This document shows, piece by piece, positions 1 through 12,000 of a DNA stretch of 64,000 nucleotides (position 1 is the first letter of the stretch; every line of letters begins with the position of its first letter). The position numbers and the translations under genes are program-made. The notes beneath the pieces were generated by a model. It was not told where the DNA came from, ran no database searches, and saw nothing but the letters and a program-made list of their open reading frames with translations. This stretch comes from Pseudofabraea citricarpa (taxonomy: Eukaryota > Ascomycota > Leotiomycetes > Helotiales > Dermateaceae): the NCBI GenBank assembly GCA_029641185.1, contig JAPWGK010000004.1, forward strand, positions 868,001 through 932,000, in the 5' to 3' direction.

Positions 1-2950
1 GCTTTAAGAGATATAAGTTTTAATCTTAATTTATTTTTATTACTAAGATAACCTTTAATCTTATAAGGAAATAAAGTTAAATAAATAATTAGAAAGATAT
101 TTATATTTATATACGAACTTATAAGACTTATTCTAATATACTAATAATATTAAATATTTAATATAAAGAATAATAGATTATTAGAAAGCTCTTATAAATT
201 ATTAGAATTATTATTAAAGAAAATATAATTATTAGCTTTCTCTAAATATCTAGGTTTTTATAACTTAGTTATAAGTTTAACTTAAATATTATTAAGAATA
301 ATAAAAAGTATATTAATTATATTTAGCTTTATATTATAAGTTTCTAATAAATAAGAGAAAGATATAATAATTTTAGGATTAACCTTACTTAATTATATAT
401 CTAATTTATTTTAATAAATATTATCTTAAAAACTTATTATATATCTTTCTTAAGTAAGCGAATTTTTATAAAATATCTTATCTTTAATTATTAATTATTT
501 GATTTTTATAAGAATAAATAATTCTAAATCCTAGGAATCTAATATTAAATAATTAATAAAAATATTATTATACTTAGGATTATATTTATATAATTATTAT
601 AAAATATATAATATTTTTTTTTTATTTATAAAATAAAATCTTACTAATATAACTTAATTAAGTTCTTTCTTATCTTTTTATATAATTATAATTATTATAT
701 AATTAATAAGTTTTATAAATAATAATAAGATTAAGAATATACTTAAATCTTATTTAATAATAACTAGATATTTATAATTAAACTAAGTTACCCCTAATAT
801 TTTAGTATTCTCTAATAACTTAAAAAAGAAGCTTATAATATAAGTTTTTATAATAAACGCTTCTTTTACTTAAGTTAATCTCTTAAGCTTTAGAAGATAT
901 ATCTAATAAATAATAATATTATAAAAGTTTAATATAAAGAATTTTAGAGAAAGATTATCTTTTTAGATTAATATAATATAATCCGTATATAAAATAATAA
1001 TATTACTAGTAATTATATAATAATCCTAAGTAAAAGTATAATAATAACTTTTATAAGATTTAAGAAAAGCTAATAATACTAGATTATTTATATTTATCTA
1101 AGAAGCTTTACTTAATAAAAAAAGAATATTATAATAAGTATAAGCTTCTTATTTTATTTTAGTTTTTATTACTTTCTTAAAATCTTATATATAATATTAT
1201 TAAACCTTAGGTATTATTATTTCTAGAAATCTTTATAAGATAATTATAATATAATTATATTTTTTCTTAAGCTAAGAATTAGGAGAATAATTTATTTTAA
1301 CCCTAGGAAAAAGAATATTTATAGATAATTAAAGGTTCTAAGATCGTAAAATAAATAATTATATAAGTTATTTAAATATATTAAACTTAAGCTCCTAAAA
1401 TTAATTAATAAATAAAATATAAGAATATAAATCTACTTATAATCTCTTATTTAACTTATTATTAAGTATTTTATATCCTTTTACTCTTACTAATAATTTT
1501 AGCCTAAGAGAAATTATTATATATCTTAGAGCTAATATTTCTAGGTTAAAGAATAAACTCCTAAGTTATCTTATTTCGATTAATATTAAACTAAGAGTAA
1601 AAACAATTTATACTTTAACTTAAAGATTATAACTTTTATATAATATTAGAAAAATAAGTTAGATATATTTCTAAATAAAAACTTATATTAGAAATTAAAT
1701 TATAAAAATTAAAAGCTAATAGCTTAAGGAAATCTTATTATTTAGCTAAAACATAAGTATTTAATAAAGGTTTATTCTCTTAAATTATATCTATTATCTA
1801 AGAAGAAAATAATAATTTAGATATAAGTAGCTAAACTTATTATATTATACTAGGAGAAAAACTAATATTATATTATTTAACTTATTAAACTAAACTTAAT
1901 AATAATCTAGATATAAGCGGCCGGATTTATTAGATTAAGCTAAAAGAAAAAAAATAATCCTTAGACTTATAAATATATTAAGTTAAACTTAAAAAAGGAT
2001 TAAAAATAAATATATAAGAATATTTAATTAATTAAAATAAGATATTAGGTATAAGTAATTTAATTTATTAAATAAATCTAAGAGAAAAAAGTCGCTTATA
2101 TTTTTTAGAGGAAACTAGAGATTTATCTTCTAAATACTTATTAGAAATAACTAGAGATAATTCTAAGTTAATTATTATTAAATATATTAGTTAAGATAAT
2201 ATAAGACTCGAAATTAAAGTTTAAGAAGAAGTTAAAATAAAAGTTAAAAGAAGATAAAAAAGAAATCTACTTATTATTCCTCTAATAAATTATTATAAAG
2301 ATTTCTTAAGTATAAGATTTATAAAAAAAGAAAAATACTAAGAATTAAATAGAAATTATAAGAAAAATAAAAAAGAATATAAGAAATAAAAGATCTTATA
2401 ATCTTCTTATATCTACTTATTTCTAGGAAAAATAATCTAAGAATTATATTAATTTCTAGGAAAAGAAAAGAAAATATATATATATAAGAAAGAAGGATTA
2501 ATAAAAAAAAAGAAAATAAATAATAAATATTATTACTAAGATAATAAAAATATAATAAAAAAGAAAAAATAATATTACGTTTTAGCTAATAAAAAGGATT
2601 TTATTTAGCGTCCTTATAATAAAAGACTATAAACTCGAAGTTAATTATTATTAGAATTATAATAAAATTAATTAACCGAAAGTCTTAGAATATAAGAGAA
2701 AGTAATTAACTAGAAGGTAGGATTTAAGAAATTTTAACTAACTAGAAGCTAGAACGCTAGCTAATTAGAAGCTAGAACTCCGACTAACTAGAAGGTAAAA
2801 CGCTAACTAACTAGAACGTACGCTAAAAGAACTAATTAGAAGGCGCCCGACTAGTATAAAACTTTTCTAGCTTTCTCTCTTATTACGTACGTCTTAAACT
2901 TCTTCTTATTTCGTTCCTTATTCTAAGAGGTATACTATAATTTTAAAGTT
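1..2950. repeat. AT-saturated decayed repeat tract (RIP-like)
   Basis: Almost pure A/T sequence with very few C or CG, rich in TA-containing words, and with no open frame of 60 codons on either strand. Ordinary composition returns abruptly near 2950-3000. In Pezizomycotina this is the usual look of transposons mutated by RIP (C to T on both strands). No transposase or reverse transcriptase can be read. The last 250 bp are less biased and hold short degenerate repeats plus a TATAAAAC-like stretch followed by a pyrimidine-rich run (about 2853-2885), which could be the remains of an LTR promoter. The element family is not identifiable by eye. Confidence 0.8.
2700..2850. repeat. Degenerate short tandem repeats at the edge of the AT-rich tract
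   Basis: Five or more imperfect copies, about 23-27 bp apart, of a unit resembling ctaactagaagctagaac. Copies differ mainly by substitutions (attag/actag, agcta/aggta). They sit just before the return to normal base composition and may be a subterminal repeat of the decayed element or of an LTR. Confidence 0.6.
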
Positions 2951-3080
2951 CTATATTTGGATATATTTGATATATACGAAATATATTAAAATTGTGGGTC
3001 AAGATTATAATGCTGGATAATCTAGTATCTGGTAATAACTCTCGCAATCCATATGCCTGCTCTGTATGATATTCAAATAC

Positions 3081-5106
3081 TCATTTTGTAGCCCTCTTTC
3101 CCGTGCCATCTATAGTTTCGATCCCATCACTTGCATTATCTTCCGCAATCAAATCACTAGTAGCAACACCTTGGATGACCTCGTCAGTGGTCATGCCTGA
3201 TTCCTTCGCCACGCGGACGAGCTTTCGTTCCTCAACATAAATTCGGCAATTCTCGCGGCCCTTCTCAATGTCAACGAACCAGATAACAATACTAGCACAA
3301 GAGCAGAGCGCGAAGAGAAATGGGAAGCCCATCCAATTATTGTTTGAGGAGTTGATAATGGCTTGAATGACATTAGGACCAATAATACTTGACTGCATAT
3401 GGATCAGCAACGTTTGAAGAATGTTTCGAAGGAAGAAGGTGACCTACAGCCCGATTGGTTATACCGAACAGCCCAAAAAACATGTTCTCGTAACCTCTGG
3501 GTGTCACTTCAGACATCATAGTCTGAGCGTACGCATAATACGGAGCCTGGAAAAGGCCAAAGAGGATGTTGTATATCCAGAAGTCTCTGACATGATGATA
3601 TCCAACTTTATCAACCCAAAGTCCCAACATGCCATAGAATGGAATGAAAACACTGAATGCGTTTGTGACCATAAACATCTTTTTCGTGGAAATCTCAAAG
3701 TATTTCTGTATGTACCAGAATCCGAAAGTCGACGTAATTGAACATGATGCTTGGGCCAGACCAAGATATGTGATGTCGAGGAAAGAGAACTTCACAATAT
3801 TGTTCTGAATGATGGAGACCAGAGTGCCCGTGGTATTTAGTCCATCTGCTAGGAGAAAGAACGCCAGGAGGTAAATAAAGGTTTGTGGTAAGTGACGGAT
3901 CTCCTTGAGGGCAAGAAGGACCTGTTTGAAACCAATGGTAAAATAATTGCTACCATTTGGCATCTTTGCACCCGGCCTCTTCTGTTGAAACATGAACCAC
4001 CATATTCCAAGGACGACCCAATCTAAAAGTGTCAGGAAACTACTAAAATCAACTGTGAAACAGAAGAAGTCTCTTACAGGAGTTTGTCAAGCATAATGCG
4101 AGATTATTAGCGAATGAATTACCTGATTAACGTCAGTTTACACTGGCTGGCGCTTTGGCAGATTTCGAAGGTTACCTTGAAGAGGCAGCAACACAGAGAG
4201 GTTAATGACAAGCGTCAGGAGATAACCGATGTTTGAGTGTGCTGTTGATATATTGCTGATATGGTTTCGCTCCATACTCTCAATTTTGTCATACTGACTC
4301 TGATCAATCTTTCCTTCTTTGAGATCCTCATCTCTTGCCTTTCGAACGTGTGGCATATACCTTGCTAGCCGTGGAAATACAGCAGCGTAAAATACTAGTG
4401 TGGCCTAAGCGTGAGATTAGTTCCCGGAAAATCGCTAGATTTTGAGAAGGCTTACCCCATAAGCAATATATGATATTATATATATGACCATTGCTGCTGG
4501 CCACTGTGATGGATCCCGAATAGACATCATACCATATTGAAATATCCAACACACAGCTGTGAGGAACAGAAGTAGCCATCGTCCAAAGCTTCCATAGTCG
4601 GCAGCCGATCCCAGAATGACAAATATACATGTCATAACGGCGAAACAGATTCCATTGGCAATAAGAACGACGCTCGAGACAGCTCTGGTACCAGAACCCC
4701 AAGCGATGACACATCCACCAGTGGAACAGTTTCCTTTCTCGGGTGGACTGATATCTGGATCCCATCCAGCACTCGTCAGAGCAGATTGAAAGAGAGCCTG
4801 AGAGTATGAACCAGGACCGACACCATTGTCGCCCTGTGAATGTTATCATCGAAAGTCACTCCTTGTTTTGGTGGGATCGTTTACATTGTAATATAGGTAA
4901 TACGACCATAATTCCTTTCGAGTTGTTGTTGGCTGGTCGAAGGCATCTTCATCAGCACCAAAAAGTTGCTCGTACTTCTCCAAATTCTCCTTGATCTGCT
5001 GTGCTCTGCTGTCGTCGCTTGCTGTGCCGATCACTTTTTGGCTGACTGATTCGACAGCACCTTTCGATGCATCGATCCGACTACTACTCGCATTTGCTCC
5101 ATCCAT
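3081..5106 (-). CDS. Atg22-like vacuolar amino-acid permease (MFS-related)
   Basis: Five exons: 5106-4885, 4833-4456, 4404-4142, 4042-3448 and 3392-3081, giving 589 codons. The N-terminal tail (about residues 1-60) is cytosolic and hydrophilic. The Atg22 hallmark ELWSYYLYYN follows, then about 12 membrane segments with the family stretches ADGLNTTGTL, APYYAYAQTMMSE, FFGLFGITNRA and SSIIGPNVIQ. The 3393-3447 intron restores the conserved NRA-SSIIGPN junction. The 4043-4141 intron is the least certain splice; its acceptor was chosen for phase. Atg22 proteins export amino acids from the vacuole after autophagic breakdown. This member resembles the Atg22-2-type paralogues of filamentous fungi, so the substrate is not certain. 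It is divergent from the GH3-GNAT gene. Confidence 0.9.
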
Positions 5107-5611
5107 AATTGCGATCAGTGGAAGTTGCTCAATGAAGCCAAAGCGAGCTCATTGCGTCTTTGATTCGGGAGTGAACACATTGATATGAACCCCTCCCCAA
5201 TACCCCACTACTGTATTCCACACCGTTATCTTTGTCGCGACTATCTGATCCACTAATTATGGTTCATCAGCCGCCAATCCAATAAGAAGCGAGAGGATTA
5301 ACAATGAGTTGGGATTTCATGGTCATACGATAGTTAGCCAATTGGTGTGGATGTTACGTTGCATAGAACTTCTGAATGGATTTGAGATGATGGTCCTGGC
5401 ACGTGATGCAAAAAGCTTATTCCGAGGACCATCTCTCCCCAATCGGGACCATCCTCCGCGATACTACCACAACACATCTACTTGCAGCGTGTATCTTATA
5501 CAAAAGGACACAAGGAAGTCTTTGTTCAATAGGGCCGGAACAACCGACTGTAAGAAGCCCGGCAGAAACAACGTAAGGTCCATAGTTCTCACAACGACGT
5601 GAAATTTGACC
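5107..5611. promoter_or_regulatory. Shared intergenic region of two divergent genes
   Basis: About 505 bp between the starts of the Atg22-like permease (minus) and the GH3-GNAT gene (plus), so it must carry both promoters and 5' leaders. No convincing TATA box or named operator is seen; the short open frames here have no coding character. Confidence 0.5.
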
Positions 5612-8600
5612 ATGGCGGCACTCAACAATGTGCCTTGGTCGGAAGAGGAGCTTATAAAGAATGTCGGACAGGTATGTATCTTCTTATCTTATATTCATAT
5701 AACTGCTCCATGAGCTCTCTGCTCTCTTTGTTTGGTACACCAGTACTTGCGATACTTTTGGGCGATTGTCAAAAATCCCATCAAACAAAATCACTCTGTT
5801 GGTATAGTATTGCTCAATTTCGATTTTTCACAGAAGCCATGTCGAAACAGGCTTTTATTTTAATTTCTTTTTCTCTCTCTCTCCTCTCTTTTGAATAATC
5901 TGCTGACAAAATTAGCTCTTCATCGTCGGCTTCGACGACCACGTTCCTAACGAAGATATTAAATTGCTTATCTCAAAGTATAAAGTTGGGTCGATAGTTT
6001 TGTTCCAGCGAAATGTTTCGAGCGGTTCCCAGCTTCTTAGTCTTACAAGTTCTCTCCAAGAAATAGCGCAGACTGCGAGCCACGACCAGCCCTTGTTCAT
6101 TGCTATTGATCAAGAAAATGGCCTCGTCACTCGCATTAAAGAACCGATCGCAGCCCAGCTACCTGGTCCCATGGCTCTTGGTGCAACAGGCGATGCACAA
6201 AATGCTTTCAAGATTGCATCAGCCACTGCGGACACTTTGAGAGGGTTTGGCATCAATATGAATTATGCTCCGATTGCAGATATTAATTCTGAGCCCAAGA
6301 ATCCCGTCATCGGTGTCAGATCGCCCTCGGACGATCCAGAAACAGTTGGAAGATTTGTATCAGCACAAATCCGAGGGCTCCGTGATGGTGGAATAGTGCC
6401 TTGTGTCAAGCACTTTCCTGGACACGGTGATACTGCTGTTGACTCCCATTATGGCTTACCAGTTATCATGAAGTCAAAGCAGTCCTTGGATGGTTGCGAG
6501 CTGATCCCATTCCGAAGAGCCGTCGCTGAGAATGTCGAAAGCATTATGACTGCTCATATTGCTTTGCCAGGACTCTCTGATCCAACGCGGGGTGAGAAGT
6601 TGGACAACTTGCCCGCAAGTCTGAACCCTGTCGCAATCCAAATTCTTCGAAAAGAGATGAAATACAATGGTCTAATAGTAAGTGACTGCTTGGAGATGGA
6701 TGGCGTCCGGGCAACCTATGGAACAGAAGCTGGAGCGGTAAAAGCATTAATGGCAAGTATTATATCAGGTAGTGTATTCCCGTTATCGTAGCTAATAGAT
6801 GAATAGGCTGGAACAGATTGCGTCATGATATGCCATACAATGGCAGCGCAAGTTGGTGCAATTGAGAAAGTTATGGAGGCTGTTAAATCTGGTAACTTGT
6901 CGCACAGAGATATCGAGATAAAGGTTGAGAGAGTTCGATCACTGAAGACCCGTTTCCTCGTAAATCAGAGTCTGTCATCTCAAAGTGCAGATATTAATAA
7001 GAAGATCGCAGAGCAAACGGTATTAGCAGCGGAGATATATGAAAAGAGCACAACACTTGTGCGGAGCGAACCGGGCATCATACCGATCTCAAAGGAACCT
7101 GAGACGAAAATCGTTTTTATCAGCCCAGGGAAAACTCCTTTGCCAAGTGGCGTTGTTGAAAGCGGGATAGAGAAAACCAGAGAGCCATTTACACCCGCCT
7201 CGTATATCGATACTATCCGAGCCCACAATCCTGCCGCGAAAGATATTCGATTCTTTGAAAACATGGAATTATCACAAGAACTCTGGAAAGACATTATCGA
7301 AGCAGACACAGTTATTTTTGCCACAAGAAATGCTAGTTTGAGTCAATATCAAAAGGACTTTGCTAAACAAGTGAGTGCAAAGGTTGGCAATAGAATGATC
7401 GTTATAGCAACTTGTGACCCTTACGATTTCCTCGAAGACGCAAATGAGATTAAGAATTATATAACGATATATGAACCGACTGTTCCAGCGTTCAAAGGGG
7501 CAATTGATGTCATTTTCGGCATCTCGAAAGCTCAAGGAACTCTCCCAGTTGGTTTGACTATCAAAACACCCGAGATTCGACAATTTGATGGCTCAGACTC
7601 GGATATCGGCTTCGTTTGGAAACTTTACAATGAACTGTTTCCTGAGTGGCAGATTGGCATACAAAAGCTGAGAAAATTGATGACACATCATACTGGATAC
7701 CACTTTATACACGAGAAGGGATTCTGCTTGGGTTTTCTTACGGATGCAGAGCATGGCAAGATCACCTGCATTGGTGTTGCAGAGGACTCACGTGGGAAAG
7801 GTATTGGGACAGCTTTCATGAAAGCAGCGCAAGAACACATGAGAGATGTTTCGCGTATGATTGGCGAAGAAAAGCTATCATCTTTTGGAATTGGTTCAAT
7901 ATTCCCTAGATTCTGGCCGGGGGTGCCAATCGACTTCCCACAAGCATCAAAAGATTTTTTCATTCATCGAGGTATGCGACTGAAAATCCTGAGTTTTGTC
8001 CTCGTAAATTCTACACGTTTGCTAACAAAATGAGCAGGGTTCCGAAAGCAGGCTTCACCGACTGCGCGTGATATGTACAGAGATATCAGAACTGAGGTTG
8101 CACCAACAGCTGTGCTAGAAAGAGTATCCAAACTCGATTTGACATTTGCGCCATGGTCGCTAGAAGGCTACGAGGAGTGCATGCAGAAGCAGCGCGCCAA
8201 TTTCAAACAAATAGTAAGGTTTCCTAGTGTGTTGTCAAAGCGAAATCCATTTTACTGACCCTTTCCAGGGCTGGGTCCAAGCATATGAGCAACTTGCGGC
8301 AGCAGGTCAGCACCATGAAGTCATGGTAGCATATCTCCCGGATGGATCGCAAGTTGGATGGACCATCATGTGCTCGGCCACGTCCGTCGTTGGTGAGACC
8401 TTCGCTTATCTGAATCTCCTGCCATCAAAAGACAAGACGGGGCTGATTGCTTGCGTTGGTGTCGATGAGAGCGGGAGAGGTAAAGGAGTTGGACTCGCTT
8501 TGCTGGTAAAGGCGATGGAGAATATGCGTGAGCGTGGCATTGAAGGGGTTTGTATTGATTGGGTTGTAATCCGAGGTTTCTATGAAACTCTCGGCTATGA

Positions 8601-8634
8601 GCCGTATTGGGAGTATGAGGGTTATGATTGGTGA
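5612..8634 (+). CDS. GH3 beta-N-acetylhexosaminidase-like protein fused to two GNAT domains
   Basis: Five exons: 5612-5671, 5916-6752, 6807-7971, 8038-8213 and 8269-8634, giving 867 residues. The N-terminal half is a NagZ-like GH3 domain. KHFPGHGDT followed by DSH (about residue 175) carries the Asp/His dyad typical of GH3 N-acetylglucosaminidases, and SDCLEMDG carries the expected nucleophile Asp. A GH3 C-terminal Rossmann-like part follows. Two acetyltransferase-like modules come next, each with a GNAT acetyl-CoA motif: RGKGIG at 7792-7809 and GRGKGVG at 8473-8493. GH3-GNAT fusions are known in fungi and may couple release and acetylation of GlcNAc or glucosamine; that coupling is inference. 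No signal peptide is seen, so it is probably intracellular. Intron 2 uses a GC donor. Confidence 0.88.
6753..6806 (+). other. GC-AG intron in the GH3-GNAT gene
   Basis: The reading frame is kept (ATG, then GCT GGA ACA GAT) only if the intron begins GCAAGT and ends GAATAG. The nearby GT at 6770 gives the wrong phase. GCAAGT is the usual consensus for the rare GC donor class. Confidence 0.8.
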
Positions 8635-9013
8635 GAGCTTTATTGCTGTACTCCAATTGCTCATAGTTATCAGAGTCTGTTGAGTCAAGCAACATAAATA
8701 GGTCTGTTATTAAACATCAGTGCCTCAACCAATCCCGGCCTGAAAGCTTTCTACAATAATCTTGAACGACGTGCTAAGTGTATATATAGAGTGAGAAAAT
8801 TCACGATCCACATTAATCCTCCGAACCCATTTAGGAGATGATTTATATCACTAAATAGATTGAATCCAACACACATATTCCATCATTTATACAACAGAAA
8901 GAAACAACTGGTATACAAACCTAAAGTACTGACTAGGCCGATCTTAGATAATAATATCATTATTCAAACAAAGTCCCAACCTGGATACAAAATTCCCAGC
9001 TCTACTCTGACCA
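8635..9013. other. Convergent intergenic region
   Basis: Holds the 3' ends of the GH3-GNAT gene and of the giant ankyrin gene. It is AT-rich with no credible gene. Confidence 0.6.
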
Positions 9014-12000
9014 TTAATCATCTTCCTTCTCATCCTTCTTCTCGTCCTTCTCATCCTCATCATTCGACCAATCACCTTGAGTATCATCATCTTCAACTTG
9101 TTCCACCAACCCTGTCTCATGTTCCGCTTTATCTTCAGCTTTCGCCTCGACTTCCTCCTCGACACTTTTGTATTCCGTGCCGCGTAGCTCCCACTGATCA
9201 TGATGAGGGTGTAAATCGTCCTTTCGGCCCCAGCACTTGAAGCACAGATAGAAAGGGTTGACGCAGCCTAGACAAGCATGTACCGTACCGTAAATACCCT
9301 AGATCCAGATATCAGTCATAGCAGCAAGTGGCTAGACAGGATTGAGTGTGGACTTACAAACAGACAGGAATCACAATAGCCCGTGGTACGATTTGCTGGG
9401 CGGGAGCTGTGGAACTTTGGGTCCCACACCATGTCTTTCCCATCTTCGGTGGTTTTTATTTGGATTTTCGGCGTTAGTAGCTTGATGACTTCTTCGCTCG
9501 CGCCATGATACCTTGCTAATTTCAAGGGTGACCATTCACGGTCTGAACTACGACCTCGTGCCCAGAGATCAGCACCCCGAGAGAGGAGGAGCTCGATGAC
9601 TGGTGCCTCGATATTAGATGCCATGCCCCAGATGTCACAAATCCTACATGCCCACATAAGAGGAGTCCATCCATCATCGTCTGGCTCATTGATAGAGCTC
9701 TGAGTTTCAGATAGGATCAAATCTACCACATCTATGCTGCCCCTCGCTACTGCGATGTGTAGAGGCAATTGCCCTAATTTTGTTTTAGTTTCGAACTCTA
9801 CGCCAGCATTGAGAAGAAGCCGGATATGGGCGGTTGTTTTGAACGACGCATAGTAAATCGGCCGCCTTCCGAAATTGTCGGGATAGTTGATATCGGCACC
9901 TTTCTCGAGTATCAAGCTGATCTCATCGAGTGTGCCTTCGAGAAATGAAACATTCAGCGCGGAGCCAAAATATCCACCGTGTGCGTTGACATCTGCGCCG
10001 GCCTCCTCGATGAGGTATCGAACCGCAGGTCCACTATCAGGGCACAATAAAAGAGCTGTTTGAAGAGGTGTTCCACAATTGTTTGGATCGGCCAAGTTTA
10101 TATCCCCCCCATTTTCAATAAACAACTTGAGGATTTCAATATTACCCACGTAAGCTGCCGCATGCATGGGGCCACCTCGAAAGCTACCTACAATGTTGAT
10201 ATTAGGCTTCTTCTCCAAGATGTATTTAATAATAGGTATATTTTCGATGAGTGCCAGTCGGCAGAGGAATGTGTATTGATATTGGCCTCGATGCTCTACA
10301 TTGACGCCGCGATTTACCAGCCTTTTGGCAATTGACAAAGACGTGGCAGCATCGATGTAGGTCAGAACTGTGTTATTTTGTGCGTCGACGACCTCCAGAT
10401 CAGAGAGGTACTCTAGGAGCGCTATAACGCATTCTTCTTTGTTATTGGCGACAGCTAGCATTAGTGTTGTTATACTCTTTGGGTTCTTTGCTTTCGGATC
10501 AGCACCACCTTCAAGCAAGGCTCTCACAATTTCATGATGGCCTAATGCTGCTGCTGCTTGGAGAGGAGTGCACCCATCGTCCCAATTGCCTTGCTCGTCA
10601 CATCGAATTTCTAGGTTCGCATTGTGCGACATGAGGAGCTTTACCTCTTCTAGATGTCCATTATATGCGGCAAGATACAAAGGTGTACCATCTCCACATG
10701 GAGCATCAATGTCCGCACCACCAGCAAGGAGAACCTCGATAGATTCTGCCTGGCCGTTACTCATATGGAGCATTCCCCATTTTCTGTCATACGCTACGGT
10801 ACTAGTATCGCCTCCGGCCTCAATGTACAGCTTGATTATTTCAATGTTGCCTTTGCTTACAGCATGATAGAGAGCTGTCTTTCCAGAAGGGAGTGCAAAG
10901 TCGATTGTGGCACCATTTTCGAGGATCACTTTGGCAAGTTCGACGAAGTTGAGCTCAGCCGCAGCTATCAAAGGAGTGGTGGACAAGGCATCATTGTCCA
11001 CTATAACATCAAGGTTTGCACCCTTTTCAAGGAATAAATCCAGTACTTCTCTTTTTCCTGATGACACCGCATGAATGACAGGCTTGTCATAATCAGAACC
11101 ATTCACGTCGGCTTTATGTTCAATGAGTAGACGACAAGTATCGACATGTCCCCTTATTGCGGCCCAGCCAAGTGGAGACCTTGGATAAGATTTCGTCGTT
11201 GGTTTGTTAGGGTCCACACCATAGCGCAAAAGAATTTCGCATGACTTTATGAAGTCAGTTCTGGCCACGGTGAAAAATATGGGCCAGTCATCTTCTTCGG
11301 TCAAGCTTATTTCGATGTCATTTTTGTCCACGCCAGCATTGACAAGTGCTTTCACAGCCTCATATTGACCAAGTAATGTCGCCCACCATATAGCTGGCCT
11401 TAGTTTACTATCTTTACCATTTGCGGAGGCACCAGCTTCAACTAGCTTTTCAATTATGGTCCCACGGCCATATTTAGCGGCCACGACAATGGGTGGGCAG
11501 TCCTGCCAATGGATGTTAGGAGCAGTGGCATTGGCCTTGTGGCGTAGAAGCATCTCAACACTAGAAACATTGTTTCTCAAGATGGCGCAGTAAAGAGGCG
11601 AAGAGTGACCAGAATAGGCTAGAGGATTGACATCTGTGCCAGCTTCTATGAGAATCTCCAGTATGTCGTCGATGCCGAAATAGGCGGCTCTGGAAAGAAG
11701 CATTTGAGGAAACTGAACTTCTCTAAACTCTTTGTTTACATGAGTCAACAAATCTCGTAAGATATCAAAATCTACGGCGCGTGCTGCAGCCAGAATTGCT
11801 TCCAAGTATTGTGTTCTAATGAGGCTCGTGGTTTTCAAAATGGTCTGTATAATAGCCTGGTGGCCATGCCGGGCAGCTTCGGCGAGAGCCATTCCTAGGT
11901 CAGCCTCATTGCTAGACTGTTGTTTGTTGATGAGGTCTACAACCCATTCATCCAACCCAAGTGCTGCAAAAATTGGCAAGGATGACGAAAATGACCGGTC

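Noticed and set aside
4328..4849. 173-codon minus-strand frame in the Atg22-like gene
   Set aside because: It is a shadow frame with Trp/Cys-rich composition; the membrane-segment frame at the same place is the real exon.
8860..9240. Plus-strand 126-codon frame rich in Pro, His and Ser
   Set aside because: It is the antisense of the acidic Lys/Glu tail and ZZ exon of the NLR-like gene.
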